Of a DNA stretch of 9,352 nt, positions 1 to 6,806 are shown piece after piece (the first letter of the stretch is position 1; every line of letters begins with the position of its first letter). Both the position numbers and the translations under genes were made by a program. This DNA comes from Lachnospiraceae bacterium UBA7012. Lineage in GTDB: Bacteria > Bacillota > Clostridia > Lachnospirales > Lachnospiraceae. The notes beneath the pieces are model-generated. The model saw nothing but the letters and a program-made list of their open reading frames with translations. It did not search any database and was not told where the DNA came from. Where the stretch lies: NCBI GenBank assembly GCA_002449595.1, contig DJXE01000125.1:1-9352 (forward strand). Direction: 5' to 3'.

Positions 1-611
1 GCGTCGGCAAGACGACGTCGATCGGCAAGCTCGCGTCCGTCTACCGGTCGGAGGGAAAGAAGGTCCTCATCGCGGCGGCGGACACGTTCCGCGCGGCGGC
101 GACGGAGCAGCTCGAAGAGTGGGCAAAGCGCGCCGGCGTCGACATGATCAGCGGTACGGAGGGCGGTGATCCCGGCAGCGTCATCTACGACGCGGTCTCC
201 GCGGCGAAGGCGCGGCGCACGGACATCCTGCTGTGCGACACGGCGGGACGGCTGCACAACAAGAAGAACCTGATGGAAGAGCTCGCGAAGATCGACCGCA
301 TCATCACGCGGGAGTATCCCGGCTGCATCAGGGAGAACCTGGTCGTCCTGGACGCGGCGACCGGCCAGAACGCGCTCGCGCAGGCGAGGGAGTTCAGCGG
401 CGTCACGAATCTGACGGGCATCATCCTCACGAAAATGGACGGGACAGCCAAGGGCGGCATCGCGATCGCGGTGCAGTCGGAGCTGAAGATCCCGGTGAAA
501 TTCATCGGCATCGGCGAGCAGGTCGAGGACCTGCAGCGCTTCGATCCGGACGCGTTCATCGACGCCCTGTTCACGCAGGAGCCGAAGGACGAAGAGAGTG
601 CGGAGAACTGA
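1..611 (+). CDS. ftsY: Signal recognition particle receptor FtsY (3' part)
   Basis: This is the C-terminal 202 codons of the SRP receptor GTPase, open at the window's left edge. FtsY docks the Ffh-ribosome-nascent chain complex at the membrane, and the two GTPases activate each other. The visible part starts inside the P-loop (V-G-K-T-T at codons 1-5). It continues with the SRP-GTPase insertion-box motif DTFRAAA (codons 27-33), the G3 motif DTAGR (79-83), DAATGQ, the G4 motif TKMDG (143-147) and the closing GIGEQVEDL segment near codon 169. DTFRAAA together with TKMDGTAKGG separates FtsY from its paralogue Ffh, which has DIYRPAA and a C-terminal M domain; a complete Ffh also lies downstream. 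The acidic/N domains and the start codon are outside the window. The C-terminus is complete and ends in TGA with no M domain, as expected for FtsY. Confidence 0.97.
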   Translation, partial: VGKTTSIGKLASVYRSEGKKVLIAAADTFRAAATEQLEEWAKRAGVDMISGTEGGDPGSVIYDAVSAAKARRTDILLCDTAGRLHNKKNLMEELAKIDRIITREYPGCIRENLVVLDAATGQNALAQAREFSGVTNLTGIILTKMDGTAKGGIAIAVQSELKIPVKFIGIGEQVEDLQRFDPDAFIDALFTQEPKDEESAEN

Positions 612-631
612 CATAGTGTGATCGGAGCCGG

Positions 632-672
632 CGGTTCTCGGTAAGGCGTAGATCCTTACTCGGCCGGAACCG
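632..672 (+). other. Two-part inverted repeat in the ftsY-ilvA gap
   Basis: In the 83-nt gap a perfect 6-bp inner stem (gtaagg 641-646 with ccttac 654-659, loop of 7 nt) sits inside an outer 6-bp stem (cggttc 632-637 with gaaccg 667-672), separated by unequal internal loops. No T-run follows, so it is not a standard intrinsic terminator. It ends just before the purine-rich ilvA ribosome binding region and could shape that leader or mark an RNA processing site. A T-box, common upstream of amino-acid genes in Firmicutes, would not fit in this space. Function is unknown. Confidence 0.3.
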
Positions 673-694
673 GAGAAAGGCATGGGAAGAGAAG

Positions 695-1915
695 ATGGGA
701 CAGGAACTCACACTGGAACAGTTTGAAAAGGCTTATGAGATCGTCAAGGGAGTCACGCTCGACACGGAGCTCGTCTACTCCGACTACTTCAGCGAGCAGA
801 CCGGGGCGAAGGTGTACCTGAAGCCGGAGAACATGCAGCGGACCGGCGCTTACAAGGTGCGCGGCGCCTACTACAAGATCTCCACCCTGACGGAGGAGGA
901 GAGAGCCCGCGGGCTCATCACCGCGTCCGCCGGCAACCACGCGCAGGGCGTCGCTTACGCGGCGCGGGCCTTCGGCGCGAAGGCGACCATCGTCATGCCG
1001 AAGGAGACGCCCCTCATCAAGATCAACCGCACGAAGGCGCTCGGCGCGGAAGTTATCCTTCACGGGAGCGTCTATGACGAGGCCTGCGACCACGCTTTGA
1101 AGCTCGCGAAGGAGAAGGGCTACACCTTCATCCACCCGTTCGACGATCCGGCGGTCGCGACCGGGCAGGGAACGATCGCGATGGAGATCATCATGGATCT
1201 CCCGCTGGTCGACGTGATCCTCGTGCCGGTCGGCGGCGGCGGACTCGCGACGGGCGTCTCGACCCTCGCGAAGCTCCTGAAGCCGAACGTCAAGGTCATC
1301 GCGGTCGAGCCGGAAGGCGCGGCCTGCCTGAAAGCTTCCCTCGAAGCCGGCAAGCCGGTGACGCTGGATAAGGTCAGCACGATCGCGGACGGCACGGCCG
1401 TCAAGACGCCCGGCAAGACGATCTTCCCTTATCTCCAGAAGAACATCGACGAGCTGATCACGGTTCCGGACGAGGAACTCGTGACCGCGTTCCTCGACAT
1501 GGTGGAGAACCACAAGATCGTGTGCGAGAACTCCGGACTGCTCACCGTCGCGGCTCTCCGCCACGGCGATTTCAGGAAAAAGAAAGTCGTCTCGATCTTG
1601 AGCGGCGGCAACATGGACGTCATCACGATGTCCTCCGTCGTGCAGCAGGGCCTGATCCTCAGGGACCGCATCTTCTCCGTCTCCATCCTCCTGCCGGACA
1701 AGCCGGGAGAGCTCTCCCGCGTGACCGGCGTCATCGCGAAGGAGAACGGCAACGTCATCCGGCTCGAGCACAACCAGTTCGTGACCATCAACAGAAGCGC
1801 CGCCGTGGAGCTTCGGATCACGATGGAGACGTTCGGCACGGAGCACAAGGAAAGCATTATCGCCGCTCTCGAGAAGGGCGGATACCAGCCGAAGGTCATC
1901 CGGGCATCGCTTTAA
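695..1915 (+). CDS. ilvA: Threonine ammonia-lyase (PLP enzyme with C-terminal ACT domain)
   Basis: The product deaminates L-threonine to 2-oxobutanoate and ammonia, the entry step to isoleucine or to threonine catabolism, in the cytosol. The 406-residue protein has a fold-type II PLP core: catalytic lysine in TGAYKVRGAYY (Lys54), the substrate loop SAGNHAQG (78-85), and the glycine-rich phosphate cup VGGGGLATG (179-187). An ACT domain spans about 327-403, beginning near RIFSVSILLPDKPGEL. The length and the single ACT domain match the short TdcB-like class with ACT rather than the ~510-residue E. coli IlvA with a larger regulatory region. The biosynthetic or catabolic role cannot be read from sequence alone; the ACT domain implies allosteric control by an amino acid. 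ATG 695 is chosen because the family N-terminus (LTLEQFEKAYEIVKGVTL) starts directly after it, with purine-rich ggaagaga just upstream. ATG 682 is in another frame. Confidence 0.95.
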   Translation: MGQELTLEQFEKAYEIVKGVTLDTELVYSDYFSEQTGAKVYLKPENMQRTGAYKVRGAYYKISTLTEEERARGLITASAGNHAQGVAYAARAFGAKATIVMPKETPLIKINRTKALGAEVILHGSVYDEACDHALKLAKEKGYTFIHPFDDPAVATGQGTIAMEIIMDLPLVDVILVPVGGGGLATGVSTLAKLLKPNVKVIAVEPEGAACLKASLEAGKPVTLDKVSTIADGTAVKTPGKTIFPYLQKNIDELITVPDEELVTAFLDMVENHKIVCENSGLLTVAALRHGDFRKKKVVSILSGGNMDVITMSSVVQQGLILRDRIFSVSILLPDKPGELSRVTGVIAKENGNVIRLEHNQFVTINRSAAVELRITMETFGTEHKESIIAALEKGGYQPKVIRASL

Positions 1916-1955
1916 GCGGTGTGCCGGCAGTTCCGCTGTCCTTTGGGAGCTCATT

Positions 1956-3110
1956 ATGGCGCAGACAGAACAGAACCATTCCGAACAGAATAATCTCGGC
2001 AGGCAGCGGTCGCGCTACCTCGCGAACCTGATCTTCATCAGCTTTATCGCGCTCACCGCCGCGGCGTGCGCGCTGTTCTTCCTTCTGCGCTCGCGCACGG
2101 TGTACTACCAGCTGCGCGACCTGAACGACATGATCACCGGGGAGCGCGGGCAGCCCAAGCTCTACTACACGGAGAAAGAGCTGAACGAGCGCATGGAGAT
2201 CACGCGGGCCCAGGCGGTGCGCGGGGAGTACGACGCGATGCTCGTGCAGATCAAGAACGCATTCCAGTCCGGCGACAGCGGGATCAACGTGCTCCGGCGC
2301 ATGTACTCCGATGAGCTGGTCGTCTCGGACGGGGAGCACTACTATTTTGAATCCCTTTACGGCAGAGTGCCGCACAGCGGCTTCCGGTCAAACGACTTTG
2401 CTTTAGATAATGGAAGAATGCTGTACCGGGGCGAGAACATCGCCGCCTCTGCGCTGCAGGGCATCGGCGCCGGTGCGGGCACGAACGTCTCTTACGCGGA
2501 AGCGGCGCAGGACGGGATCCGGTTCGCGGTCATCGCGGCCGGCGAGATCGGGGAGAACGGCGAGATCCTGGTGGAAGATGCTTTTCCCGAAGCTGCGTAC
2601 GAGGCGCAGGCGAACGGGCTCACGGTGATCGCCTCTTATGACATTGCGGACTTCCCGATGCGGCACACAGCCCCGGAGGCAGAGCCGGAGCTCGACGAAG
2701 AGGAAGAAGCGACGTTTCGCCTGGATGCGCTGGGGCAGATCCCGGATCTGGCCGGCGGCCGGGTGATGTTAAGGGTCCCGGACCCGCACGGGGATGAGCC
2801 GCGGGATGCGGCGGAACGCGCCGCCTTAAAGAGCGAGAGAGCGGCGTATCTGAGCGCTCTTGCGGATGAGGTCAGGCAGCTCGGGTACGAGCCGGTGATC
2901 AGCGCGGACCTGTACATGCTGGTCAGCGGGACGGACCTCGCGGGCCTCGGGGACACGGAGATCTGCATCCGGGATCACGGCACGTCCCTGTATTACCCCT
3001 TCCCGTTCCGGATGTGGGAGTATTCGAGCGTGGGAGAAGTCCGCGGCGTGCAGGGGCCGGCGCAAATTTACCTGTTTTTAGAGAGTCAAGAAAAAAAGCT
3101 TGACACATAA
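1956..3110 (+). CDS. Membrane-anchored degenerate GH25 (lysozyme-like) protein, probable pseudoenzyme
   Basis: This is a 384-residue protein with a polar N-terminus, one hydrophobic segment (about residues 23-45) and a long extracytoplasmic part, so it is probably a signal-anchored surface protein. Residues 47-135 form a charged, largely helical linker. From about 150 onward the pattern follows GH25 muramidases as I know them. DGIRFAVIAAG (187-196) stands where DGIxFAIIRxGY is usual, AQANGLTVIASYDI where AKAAGLxVGVYFFSQ is usual, and FRMWEYSSVGEVRGVQG (351-367) where FxMWQYTSSGxVxGIxG is usual. The catalytic acids are missing in this alignment: GIDVS is NIAAS (Asp to Ala163), the DWEDP motif is RVPDP (Arg273, Pro275), and the VDLN Asp is Gln370. 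Residues 239-252 are an acidic Pro/Glu-rich stretch. The start is supported by GGGAG at 1945-1949, 6 nt before ATG. The fold assignment comes from remembered motifs, not a search. A binding or structural role in the cell wall is inference. Confidence 0.75.
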   Translation: MAQTEQNHSEQNNLGRQRSRYLANLIFISFIALTAAACALFFLLRSRTVYYQLRDLNDMITGERGQPKLYYTEKELNERMEITRAQAVRGEYDAMLVQIKNAFQSGDSGINVLRRMYSDELVVSDGEHYYFESLYGRVPHSGFRSNDFALDNGRMLYRGENIAASALQGIGAGAGTNVSYAEAAQDGIRFAVIAAGEIGENGEILVEDAFPEAAYEAQANGLTVIASYDIADFPMRHTAPEAEPELDEEEEATFRLDALGQIPDLAGGRVMLRVPDPHGDEPRDAAERAALKSERAAYLSALADEVRQLGYEPVISADLYMLVSGTDLAGLGDTEICIRDHGTSLYYPFPFRMWEYSSVGEVRGVQGPAQIYLFLESQEKKLDT

Positions 3111-3128
3111 CAGAGGTGCAGATAGAAT
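3100..3128 (+). promoter_or_regulatory. Candidate sigma-A promoter overlapping the ylxM start
   Basis: A perfect -35 box TTGACA (3100-3105) is followed after exactly 17 nt by TAGAAT (3123-3128), five of six matches to the -10 consensus. The A-rich tract caagaaaaaaagc just upstream resembles an UP element. The -35 lies in the last codons of the preceding gene and the -10 covers the first bases of the ylxM ATG (3127). Transcription would therefore begin near 3135, inside ylxM. It might feed ffh and the ribosomal genes downstream, or the match may be chance. Confidence 0.45.
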
Positions 3129-3486
3129 GGAAAAGATCGTGCGGGAGGGTCTCCTGTATGACTTCTACGGGCAGCTGCTGACGCGGCACCAGAGGGAAGT
3201 GTACGAGCAAGTCGTCTACGACGATCTTTCGCTCACGGAGATCGCTGAGCAGACGGGCGTCAGCAAGCAGGCGGTGCATGACCTGATCCGGCGGACGACG
3301 GCACAGATGAGCGGATACGAGGAGAAGCTCGGGCTCATCGCCAGGTTCTACAGGATCCGGACGGCCGCGGATGAACTGGCAAAGATCGCGGATGATCTGG
3401 AACAGGCGGGCAGCCCGGCAGACAGCGAAGACGTACCGCTAAAGCTCCGGAAACTGGCGGAGCGGATCAAAGAGGATACGATCTGA
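3127..3486 (+). CDS. ylxM: YlxM-family SRP-associated HTH protein
   Basis: This small acidic protein (119 residues) belongs to the YlxM/p13 family, which is encoded next to ffh in Firmicutes. In streptococci it has been linked to SRP function and modulation of Ffh/FtsY GTPase activity. The N-terminus EGLLYDFYGQLLTRHQREVY is the family signature. It is followed by a sigma-70 region-4-like helix-turn-helix at about residues 36-58 (SLTEIAEQTGVSKQAVHDLI) and a charged helical tail. ATG 3127 is preferred over the in-frame TTG at 3100: AGAGGTG (3112-3118) sits 8 nt before it and the family begins MEK near this point. The stop TGA shares its A with the ffh ATG, which points to translational coupling and a joint role in targeting. 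A promoter-like sequence overlaps its start codon. Confidence 0.93.
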   Translation: MEKIVREGLLYDFYGQLLTRHQREVYEQVVYDDLSLTEIAEQTGVSKQAVHDLIRRTTAQMSGYEEKLGLIARFYRIRTAADELAKIADDLEQAGSPADSEDVPLKLRKLAERIKEDTI

Positions 3487-4871
3487 TGGCTTTTGAGTCT
3501 CTCACAGAGAAATTAAGCAATATATTCAGCAGCCTGCGCGGCAGGGGCAAGCTCTCCGAGAAGGACGTGGACGCGGCGCTCAAGGAAGTGCGCATGGCGC
3601 TTCTGGAAGCGGACGTCAATTTCCGCGTCGTGAAGAACTTCGTCGCTTCCGTGCGCGAGCGCGCGGTCGGGACGGAAGTCCTGAGCGGCCTTAACCCGGC
3701 GCAGACCGTCATCCGGATCGTCGACGAAGAGATGACGCAGCTCATGGGCCCGGACACTGTGGAGTTCACGTTCCAGCCCGGCAAACAGCTGACCGTCGTC
3801 ATGATGTGCGGCCTTCAGGGCTCCGGTAAGACGACGACGTCCGGCAAGCTCGCCGGCCTCTGGAAGACGAAGGGCAAGAAGACGCTGCTTGCGGCGCTGG
3901 ATATCTACCGTCCCGCAGCTATCAAACAGCTGCAGGTCGTCGGTGAGCAGCAGAAGACGGAAGTCTTCACGCCGCAGGAGGGACAGCGGCCGCCGGAGAT
4001 CGCGAAGAACGCGGTCGCGTACGCGGCGGCGAACGGATTCCACGCCGTGATCCTCGATACCGCAGGCCGTCTGCAGATCGACGACGACATGATGGCGGAG
4101 CTCGAGGAGATCAAGAAGACGGTGGAAGTGCACCAGACGCTCCTCGTAGTTGACGCGATGACCGGCCAGGAAGCCGTGAACGTAGCGAAGACGTTCAACG
4201 AGCGGATCGGCGTCGACGGCATCATCCTGAGCAAGCTCGACGGCGACACCCGCGGCGGCGCGGCGCTCTCGGTCCGCGCGGTGACGGGAAGACCAATCCT
4301 GTACGCCGGCATGGGCGAGAAACTCTCGGACCTTGAGCAGTTCTATCCCGACCGTATGGCGAGCCGGATCCTGGGCATGGGCGACGTCCTCACTCTGATC
4401 GACAAGGCGCAGGCCGCGGCGAAGGAGCAGGACGAGAAGGCGTCCAAAGAGATGGCCTCCCGCGTCCGCAAGGGAAAGTTCGACTACAACGACTACCTTG
4501 AGAGCATGAAGCAGATGCGGAACATGGGCGGCCTGAGCAGCATTCTCGGCATGCTTCCCGGCATGGGTCTGAACAAGGCGGAGCTCGAGGGAGCGATCGA
4601 CGAGAAGCAGCTCGCGAAGATCGAGGCGATCGTGCTTTCGATGACGCCTGAAGAAAGAGCGAACCCGAAGCTCATGACGCCGCAGCGCAAGTTCCGGATC
4701 GCGAAGGGCTCCGGCAACGACATCGCCGAGGTCAACCGCTTTATCAAGCAGTTCGAGCAGATGCAGAAGATGATGAAGCAGATGCCGGGACTGTTCGGCG
4801 GCAAGAGAAGGCGCGGAGGCAACCCGTTCGGGGGCTTCGGCGGCAGAAGGGGCAAGTTCCCCTTCGGTTAA
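3486..4871 (+). CDS. ffh: Signal recognition particle protein Ffh (SRP54)
   Basis: Ffh is the protein core of the SRP. It binds 4.5S/6S RNA and signal peptides emerging from ribosomes and delivers them to FtsY. The 461-residue protein shows the N domain (1-90), then the G domain with P-loop GLQGSGKTT (109-117), DIYRPAA (139-145), DTAGR (191-195), DAMTGQ, a G4 motif SKLDGD (249-254; usually TKLDGD) and [10 protein letters not shown]. The methionine-rich M domain spans about 327-434. The conserved RNA-binding segment RIAKGSG...[12 protein letters not shown] lies around 404-426, with MKQMRNMGG and GMLPGMG in the signal-peptide groove. The tail (439-461) is Gly/Arg-rich. Length is normal for Firmicutes. 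The start ATG shares one base with the ylxM stop, and agagga (3471-3476) is a plausible ribosome binding site. No SRP RNA gene is visible in the window. Confidence 0.98.
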   Translation: MAFESLTEKLSNIFSSLRGRGKLSEKDVDAALKEVRMALLEADVNFRVVKNFVASVRERAVGTEVLSGLNPAQTVIRIVDEEMTQLMGPDTVEFTFQPGKQLTVVMMCGLQGSGKTTTSGKLAGLWKTKGKKTLLAALDIYRPAAIKQLQVVGEQQKTEVFTPQEGQRPPEIAKNAVAYAAANGFHAVILDTAGRLQIDDDMMAELEEIKKTVEVHQTLLVVDAMTGQEAVNVAKTFNERIGVDGIILSKLDGDTRGGAALSVRAVTGRPILYAGMGEKLSDLEQFYPDRMASRILGMGDVLTLIDKAQAAAKEQDEKASKEMASRVRKGKFDYNDYLESMKQMRNMGGLSSILGMLPGMGLNKAELEGAIDEKQLAKIEAIVLSMTPEERANPKLMTPQRKFRIAKGSGNDIAEVNRFIKQFEQMQKMMKQMPGLFGGKRRRGGNPFGGFGGRRGKFPFG

Positions 4872-4877
4872 TAAGCA

Positions 4878-4898
4878 GGAAACAGGAAGACCTGTTCC
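4878..4898 (+). other. Short hairpin between ffh and rpsP
   Basis: gga-a-acagg (4878-4886) can pair with cctgt-tcc (4891-4898) around an AAGA loop, giving 8 bp with one bulged A. It sits 6 nt after the ffh stop. The following sequence is AT-rich but has no T-run, so termination is unlikely. It could stabilise the 3' end of ffh mRNA or mark a processing point that sets different levels of ffh and rpsP. Confidence 0.3.
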
Positions 4899-4941
4899 AG
4901 ATAGAGATAAGATTTCAATTGATTTTGGAGGTAAGAAAGAA

Positions 4942-5181
4942 ATGGCTGTTAAGATCAGACTGACAAGAATCGGTGAGAAGAAGGTTCCGATGTACAGAAT
5001 CGTCGTCGCGGACTCCAGGACGCCCAGAAACGGCAGAGCGATCGATGAGATCGGCGTCTACAATCCGCACACGGATCCGGCGACCGTCAAGGTCGACGCT
5101 GAGAAGGCGAAGAAGTGGATCGAGAACGGTGCCCAGCCGACGACAGTCGTGAAGAAGCTGCTTCGCCAGGCAGGCGTCTGA
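4942..5181 (+). CDS. rpsP: 30S ribosomal protein S16
   Basis: S16 binds 16S rRNA early in 30S assembly. The 79-residue sequence is a complete family member: [20 protein letters not shown], then [18 protein letters not shown] and YNPHTDP, with the usual WIENGAQPT and short basic tail. A strong ribosome binding site GGAGGT (4927-4932) lies 9 nt before the ATG, fitting high expression. Five of seven arginines are encoded by AGA, whereas neighbours such as ffh mostly use CGC/CGG; this is common for highly expressed genes but notable in this GC-rich context. The RimM assembly factor encoded nearby acts on the same region of the 30S subunit. Confidence 0.98.
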   Translation: MAVKIRLTRIGEKKVPMYRIVVADSRTPRNGRAIDEIGVYNPHTDPATVKVDAEKAKKWIENGAQPTTVVKKLLRQAGV

Positions 5182-5223
5182 CGCCTTCCGGGCAGCGGGA
5201 GCTAAGATTCAAAGGGTAATGCC

Positions 5224-5454
5224 ATGAAGGAATTAGTAGAAGTCATTGCCAGATCGCTCGTAGAGCACCCGGATGAGGTGGTGGTCACGGAGAAACGCGA
5301 AGGCCGCACCCTGAAGATCAAACTGCATGTGGCACCTTCCGACATGGGCAAAGTGATCGGGAGACAGGGACGCATTGCCAAGGCGATCCGCTCCGTCGTG
5401 AAAGCTGCGGCATCGGGCAAGGATTACAGGGTAGACGTGGATATCGATGATTGA
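5224..5454 (+). CDS. khpA: KH-domain RNA-binding protein KhpA
   Basis: This is a 76-residue single KH domain protein of the KhpA (YlqC) family. In Firmicutes KhpA pairs with KhpB/EloR as a broad RNA chaperone that affects cell elongation and division; that partnership is family knowledge, and khpB is not in this window. The GXXG loop is GRQG within VIGRQGRIAKAIR (44-56), preceded by the typical MKELVEVIARSLVEHPDEV start and VAPSDMGK. Length is standard. The ribosome binding site is modest (aaaggg 5211-5216, 7 nt before ATG). The 3' end overlaps the rimM start by 8 nt. Confidence 0.95.
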   Translation: MKELVEVIARSLVEHPDEVVVTEKREGRTLKIKLHVAPSDMGKVIGRQGRIAKAIRSVVKAAASGKDYRVDVDIDD

Positions 5455-5959
5455 CAGGTTCCGGGTCGGCGTGATCACGACGCCGCACGGCGTGAGGGGC
5501 GAGGTCAAGGTCTTTCCGACGACTGACGAGCCCAGGCGCTTCAAAAAACTGAAAGAGATCATCCTGGATACCGGGAAGGGAGAGCGGATCCTGAAGATCC
5601 GCTCTGCTCGTGTAGGCGGAAAATTCGTCATTCTCGGGTTCGAGGGCTTTGACACGGTCGAGTCCGTGACGCCGCTGCGCGGCGCTGAACTGTACGTGGA
5701 CCGCAAGGACGCGATCCCGCTGAAAAAGGGCGAGTACTTCATCCCGGATCTTCTGGGCCTCGAGGTCATCGAAGAGGACGGGACGAAGGTCGGCACGCTG
5801 ACGGACGTCTTAAAGACCGGCGCGAACGACGTCTACGCCGTCGAGACGCCGGAGGGCAGGCAGCTGCTGCTTCCGGTCATCCCGGACTGCATCCGGGAGG
5901 TGTCGCCGGAGAACGGGTACGTCAAAGTGTACATGATGCCCGGACTGAGGGATCTGTGA
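5447..5959 (+). CDS. rimM: 16S rRNA processing/30S maturation factor RimM
   Basis: RimM helps mature the 30S head, working near S19 and 16S rRNA in the cytosol. The 170-residue protein has the N-terminal RimM barrel ([20 protein letters not shown], residues 5-24) and a C-terminal PRC barrel (about 97-168). It carries [11 protein letters not shown], the NDVYAV motif (127-132), LLPVIPDCI and the closing MMPGL in place of the common MLPGL. ATG 5447 overlaps the end of khpA (ATGATTGA) and there is no strong ribosome binding site, so coupling to khpA translation is likely. Its stop lies next to the trmD start, as in many Firmicutes and also E. coli. Confidence 0.97.
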   Translation: MIDRFRVGVITTPHGVRGEVKVFPTTDEPRRFKKLKEIILDTGKGERILKIRSARVGGKFVILGFEGFDTVESVTPLRGAELYVDRKDAIPLKKGEYFIPDLLGLEVIEEDGTKVGTLTDVLKTGANDVYAVETPEGRQLLLPVIPDCIREVSPENGYVKVYMMPGLRDL

Positions 5960-5961
5960 GA

Positions 5962-6708
5962 ATGATGAGATTCCATGTCTTAACGCTTTTCCCCGACATG
6001 ATCGAGGAAGGAGCGCACAACAGCATCCTGGCGCGGGCGATGGACAAGGGCCTGATCGGGGTCGAGGCGGTCAACATCCGCGACTACACGCAGAACAAGC
6101 ACGGCCGCGTGGACGACTACATCTACGGCGGCGGGGCGGGGCTCCTCATGCAGGCGCAGCCCGTCTACGACGCGTGGGAGGCGCTCAGCGGGAAGATCCG
6201 CGAAGAGCGCGGCGAAGATCCGGGTGAGAAGAAACCGGTGAGAACGGTCTACCTCTCTCCTCAGGGAAAAGTGTTTTCCCAGGAGATCGCGGAAGAGCTC
6301 TCCCGGGAGGAGGACCTCATCCTGCTGTGCGGGCACTATGAGGGCATCGACGAGAGAGTCCTCGAGGAGATCGTGACGGATGAGATCTCGATCGGCGACT
6401 ACGTGCTGACCGGTGGGGAGCTTCCCGCGCTGGTCCTGATCGACGCGGTATCAAGGCTCGTCCCGGGCGTTCTCGGCAACGACGTCTCCGCGGAGACGGA
6501 CTCGTTCCAGGACGGTCTTCTGGAGTATCCGCAGTACTCCCGCCCCGAAGAGTGGCGGGGGAAAAAGGTACCGCCGATCCTCCTGTCCGGCGACCACGCG
6601 AAGGTGGACGCCTGGCGCAAAGAGCAGTCTGTGCTCAGAACGAAAGAGAGACGACCGGATCTCTACGAGAAGTACCTGATTTCACTTGAACATCCGGAAG
6701 AAATGTGA
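5962..6708 (+). CDS. trmD: tRNA (guanine37-N1)-methyltransferase TrmD
   Basis: TrmD uses S-adenosylmethionine to make m1G37 in tRNAs, preventing +1 frameshifting. The 248-residue protein has the SPOUT deep trefoil knot motifs YLSPQG (97-102), [11 protein letters not shown] (122-132) and [11 protein letters not shown] (143-153). The conserved Asp lies in the [11 protein letters not shown] segment (Asp180). The family start is [13 protein letters not shown]. Three in-frame starts compete: GTG 5956, ATG 5962 and ATG 5965. GAGGGA at 5947-5952 gives 9-nt spacing to ATG 5962 and 12 nt to ATG 5965, and is too close to GTG 5956. I therefore use 5962, with 5965 nearly as likely. Its 3' end may hold a weak promoter for rplS. 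Confidence 0.97.
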   Translation: MMRFHVLTLFPDMIEEGAHNSILARAMDKGLIGVEAVNIRDYTQNKHGRVDDYIYGGGAGLLMQAQPVYDAWEALSGKIREERGEDPGEKKPVRTVYLSPQGKVFSQEIAEELSREEDLILLCGHYEGIDERVLEEIVTDEISIGDYVLTGGELPALVLIDAVSRLVPGVLGNDVSAETDSFQDGLLEYPQYSRPEEWRGKKVPPILLSGDHAKVDAWRKEQSVLRTKERRPDLYEKYLISLEHPEEM

Positions 6709-6714
6709 TAAATT
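6686..6714 (+). promoter_or_regulatory. Weak candidate promoter for rplS
   Basis: TTGAAC (6686-6691, four of six matches to -35) is followed after 17 nt by TAAATT (6709-6714, four of six to -10) in a locally AT-rich patch at the trmD end. The predicted start near 6721 coincides with the first hairpin of the rplS leader, which is the main reason to take it seriously. Both boxes are imperfect. Confidence 0.3.
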
Positions 6715-6720
6715 ATTTAA

Positions 6721-6802
6721 GCTGTGTTTTCACAGCGAACGTTCAGAGACGGTCCTCTGCCGGAACACGGGCAAGAACGTCCAGTGTATAAAGTAAAGGA
6801 GA
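6721..6802 (+). promoter_or_regulatory. Structured rplS (L19) leader, possible ribosomal-protein autoregulatory element
   Basis: The 98-nt trmD-rplS gap is rich in inverted repeats. A perfect 6-bp hairpin is formed by gctgtg/cacagc with a TTTT loop (6721-6736). A long-range 6-bp stem pairs acgttc (6739-6744) with gaacgt (6775-6780), and it encloses cagag/ctctg (6744-6748 with 6755-6759) and a tgcc/ggca stem (6758-6761 with 6770-6773). Firmicutes are known to carry an L19 leader in front of rplS that is thought to mediate feedback by L19. Location and structure fit, but I have not matched the Rfam consensus. The ribosome binding site AAAGGAGA (6795-6802) follows. Confidence 0.5.
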
Positions 6803-6806
6803 CGAA

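Noticed and set aside
612..694. T-box or other riboswitch before ilvA
   Set aside because: The gap is too short, has no T-box consensus and no terminator/antiterminator pair.
656..1954. Long open frame of 432 codons on the - strand, antisense to ilvA
   Set aside because: It mirrors a clear ilvA gene, its translation is low-complexity (rich in Arg, Asp, Leu, His), and it is explained by the strong GC bias at third positions.
2388..2415. AT-rich patch with a GATAAT -10-like hexamer inside the GH25-like gene
   Set aside because: No acceptable -35 lies at 16-18 nt upstream and the codons match the protein's reading frame.
3100..3126. TTG start adding nine residues to YlxM
   Set aside because: The family begins near MEK at 3127 and the ribosome binding site AGAGGTG is spaced for that ATG; the TTG is better read as part of a -35 box.
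4878..4898. Terminator between ffh and rpsP
   Set aside because: The hairpin is short and bulged and lacks a following T-run.
4872..4941. Possible SRP RNA gene next to ffh
   Set aside because: The 70-nt gap has only a small hairpin and lacks the GGAA-tetraloop helix expected of SRP RNA.
5956..5961. GTG start for trmD
   Set aside because: It lies only 3 nt after the likely ribosome binding site; ATG 5962 or 5965 fits spacing and the family N-terminus.
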